The translations under genes and the position numbers were made by a program. A DNA stretch of 33,431 nt from positions 1 through 33,431 of the forward strand of contig CALVOY010000070.1 in assembly GCA_944350415.1 (NCBI GenBank), in the 5' to 3' direction. Positions 32,988 to 33,431 of the stretch are shown one piece after another. How positions within the stretch are numbered: the stretch's first letter is position 1; the number at the start of each line of letters is the position of its first letter. The DNA is from an uncultured Bacilli bacterium. GTDB lineage: Bacteria; Bacillota_I; Bacilli_A; RF39; UBA660. A model generated the notes under the pieces. It searched no databases. It saw nothing but the letters and a program-made list of their open reading frames with translations, and was not told where the DNA came from.

Positions 32988-33200
32988 ATGTTTAGAAATT
33001 GTTGTTACGATAGGCAAAACGAAGTAAATAACACTTTCAATGCACAAAATATGGATGTTGATATGAACATCGAGATGACAAACAATCAAATGGGAGGAAT
33101 GGCTCCTCAAATGGCTGGAGGTATGCAACGACCAATCGTTGAACCTATGCAAGAAAGAGTTGTAAATCGTACTATCGTACATGAAGTTCCACAAGTGTGA
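32988..33200 (+). CDS. CotD-like small protein
   Basis: The 70-residue protein begins MFRNCCYDRQNEVNNTF, has a Met/Gly/Gln-rich middle (NNQMGGMAPQMAGGMQRPIV) and ends ERVVNRTIVHEVPQV. The end resembles the hallmark of CotD-type spore coat proteins, where a HEVPH segment is followed by CP and a His-rich tail; here the protein stops right after it. AGGAGG precedes the ATG at 32988. Its promoter looks vegetative. It may be a shortened relative kept for another role; a chance match of a low-complexity protein is possible. Confidence 0.5.
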   Translation: MFRNCCYDRQNEVNNTFNAQNMDVDMNIEMTNNQMGGMAPQMAGGMQRPIVEPMQERVVNRTIVHEVPQV

Positions 33201-33248
33201 TAATTTATGATAGACCAAATATATTAAGAGATAAATAAGTACAAATTT

Positions 33249-33277
33249 AAAGGCATTTTGATAAGAAATGTCTTTTT
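33249..33277 (+). terminator. Terminator after the CotD-like gene
   Basis: AAAGGCATTT (33249-33258) pairs with AAATGTCTTT (33266-33275) with one G-U pair, followed by T. Confidence 0.75.
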
Positions 33278-33280
33278 GTG

Positions 33281-33289
33281 TGGTATAAT
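33281..33289 (+). promoter_or_regulatory. Extended -10 promoter of the last gene
   Basis: TGGTATAAT is a consensus extended -10 (TGnTATAAT). No good -35 is seen at 17 bp, which such promoters can lack. Confidence 0.6.
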
Positions 33290-33297
33290 GGATATAG

Positions 33298-33325
33298 AAT
33301 AATTAATAATTAATAATTAATAATT
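33298..33325 (+). repeat. Four tandem copies of AATAATT
   Basis: A perfect 7-bp unit is repeated four times between the -10 box and the start of the last gene, in what would be the 5' untranslated region. Copy number changes by slippage could alter expression. Confidence 0.85.
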
Positions 33326-33342
33326 ATTAATTTGAAAGTGTG

Positions 33343-33431
33343 ATGATAATTTTGAATATTGATTATAATAGATGTAAAGAAATTGTAGAAAAACTTAACA
33401 ATTATTTTGCGGATAAAGAAGGAGTAGCAAA
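33343..33431 (+). CDS. Start of an unidentified protein (partial)
   Basis: A frame runs open to the end of the window. With ATG at 33343 it reads MIILNIDYNRCKEIVEKLNN; a TTG at 33352 with GTGAT 7 nt upstream is an alternative start. About 30 residues are visible, helical and charged (ending FADKEGVA). Too short to name. Confidence 0.5.
   Translation, partial: MIILNIDYNRCKEIVEKLNNYFADKEGVA

Noticed and set aside
33298-33331. CRISPR-like array
   Set aside because: The repeats are 7 bp, directly tandem and without spacers; no other array-like pattern is present in the window.

Overview
The window is AT-rich DNA of a low-GC, Gram-positive-type bacterium. TAG, TAA and TGA all serve as ordinary stops (for example lysR ends in TAG and the recombinase in TGA), so the code is standard. 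Gene order on the right two thirds is Bacilli-like: recU with a class A PBP, gpsB next to a B-type RNase P RNA, rodZ-pgsA-recA-rny, rnjA, and ftsY-ylxM-(herA)-ffh. Small genomes, GGTGAT-type ribosome sites and a CotD-like gene would fit an uncultured gut Bacilli lineage such as the RF39/Erysipelotrichales area, but that placement is inference.

Left end (1-1645): the tail of an unidentified gene, a frameshifted remnant, a peptidase S51 gene, a HAD-phosphatase stub, and the first half of a ZIP-family metal transporter gene. The second half of that transporter lies 13.4 kb away at 14977-15367. The two halves join in frame when the DNA between two copies of CAGAAGG is removed.

Integrative element (about 1608-14976): a large serine recombinase next to the right end is the only recognisable mobility gene, and I see no conjugation or phage genes. 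Cargo falls in three transcription units. (1) A HelD-type RNA polymerase-associated helicase plus a LysR regulator. (2) A tightly packed five-gene operon with a consensus promoter: SPASM-like radical SAM enzyme, MTAP/PNP-type nucleoside phosphorylase, nucleoside deoxyribosyltransferase-like protein, HPr-kinase-like P-loop protein, and a B12-binding-type radical SAM enzyme. (3) A small inorganic-pyrophosphatase-like protein plus a second HelD. An 860-bp non-coding stretch rich in hairpins and repeats precedes the recombinase. The cargo is the most interesting part of the window. It looks like a small biosynthetic pathway acting on a nucleoside or nucleotide, bracketed by two HelD proteins that could protect RNA polymerase. 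I do not recognise this exact gene combination, and the product and role are inference.

Core chromosome (15404-33431): genes for peptidoglycan synthesis (PBP1), recombination (recU, recA with a likely SOS box), lipid metabolism (GDPD, pgsA), cell shape and division (gpsB, rodZ), RNA processing (rnpB, rny, rnjA) and co-translational targeting (ftsY, ylxM, ffh). Between them sit a HerA-like ATPase inserted in the SRP locus, a cysteine-rich membrane-anchored surface protein with a WSEWSEWS tail, a CotD-like small protein, and several small or broken reading frames. Most units have recognisable promoters with 17-bp spacers and U-tailed hairpin terminators.
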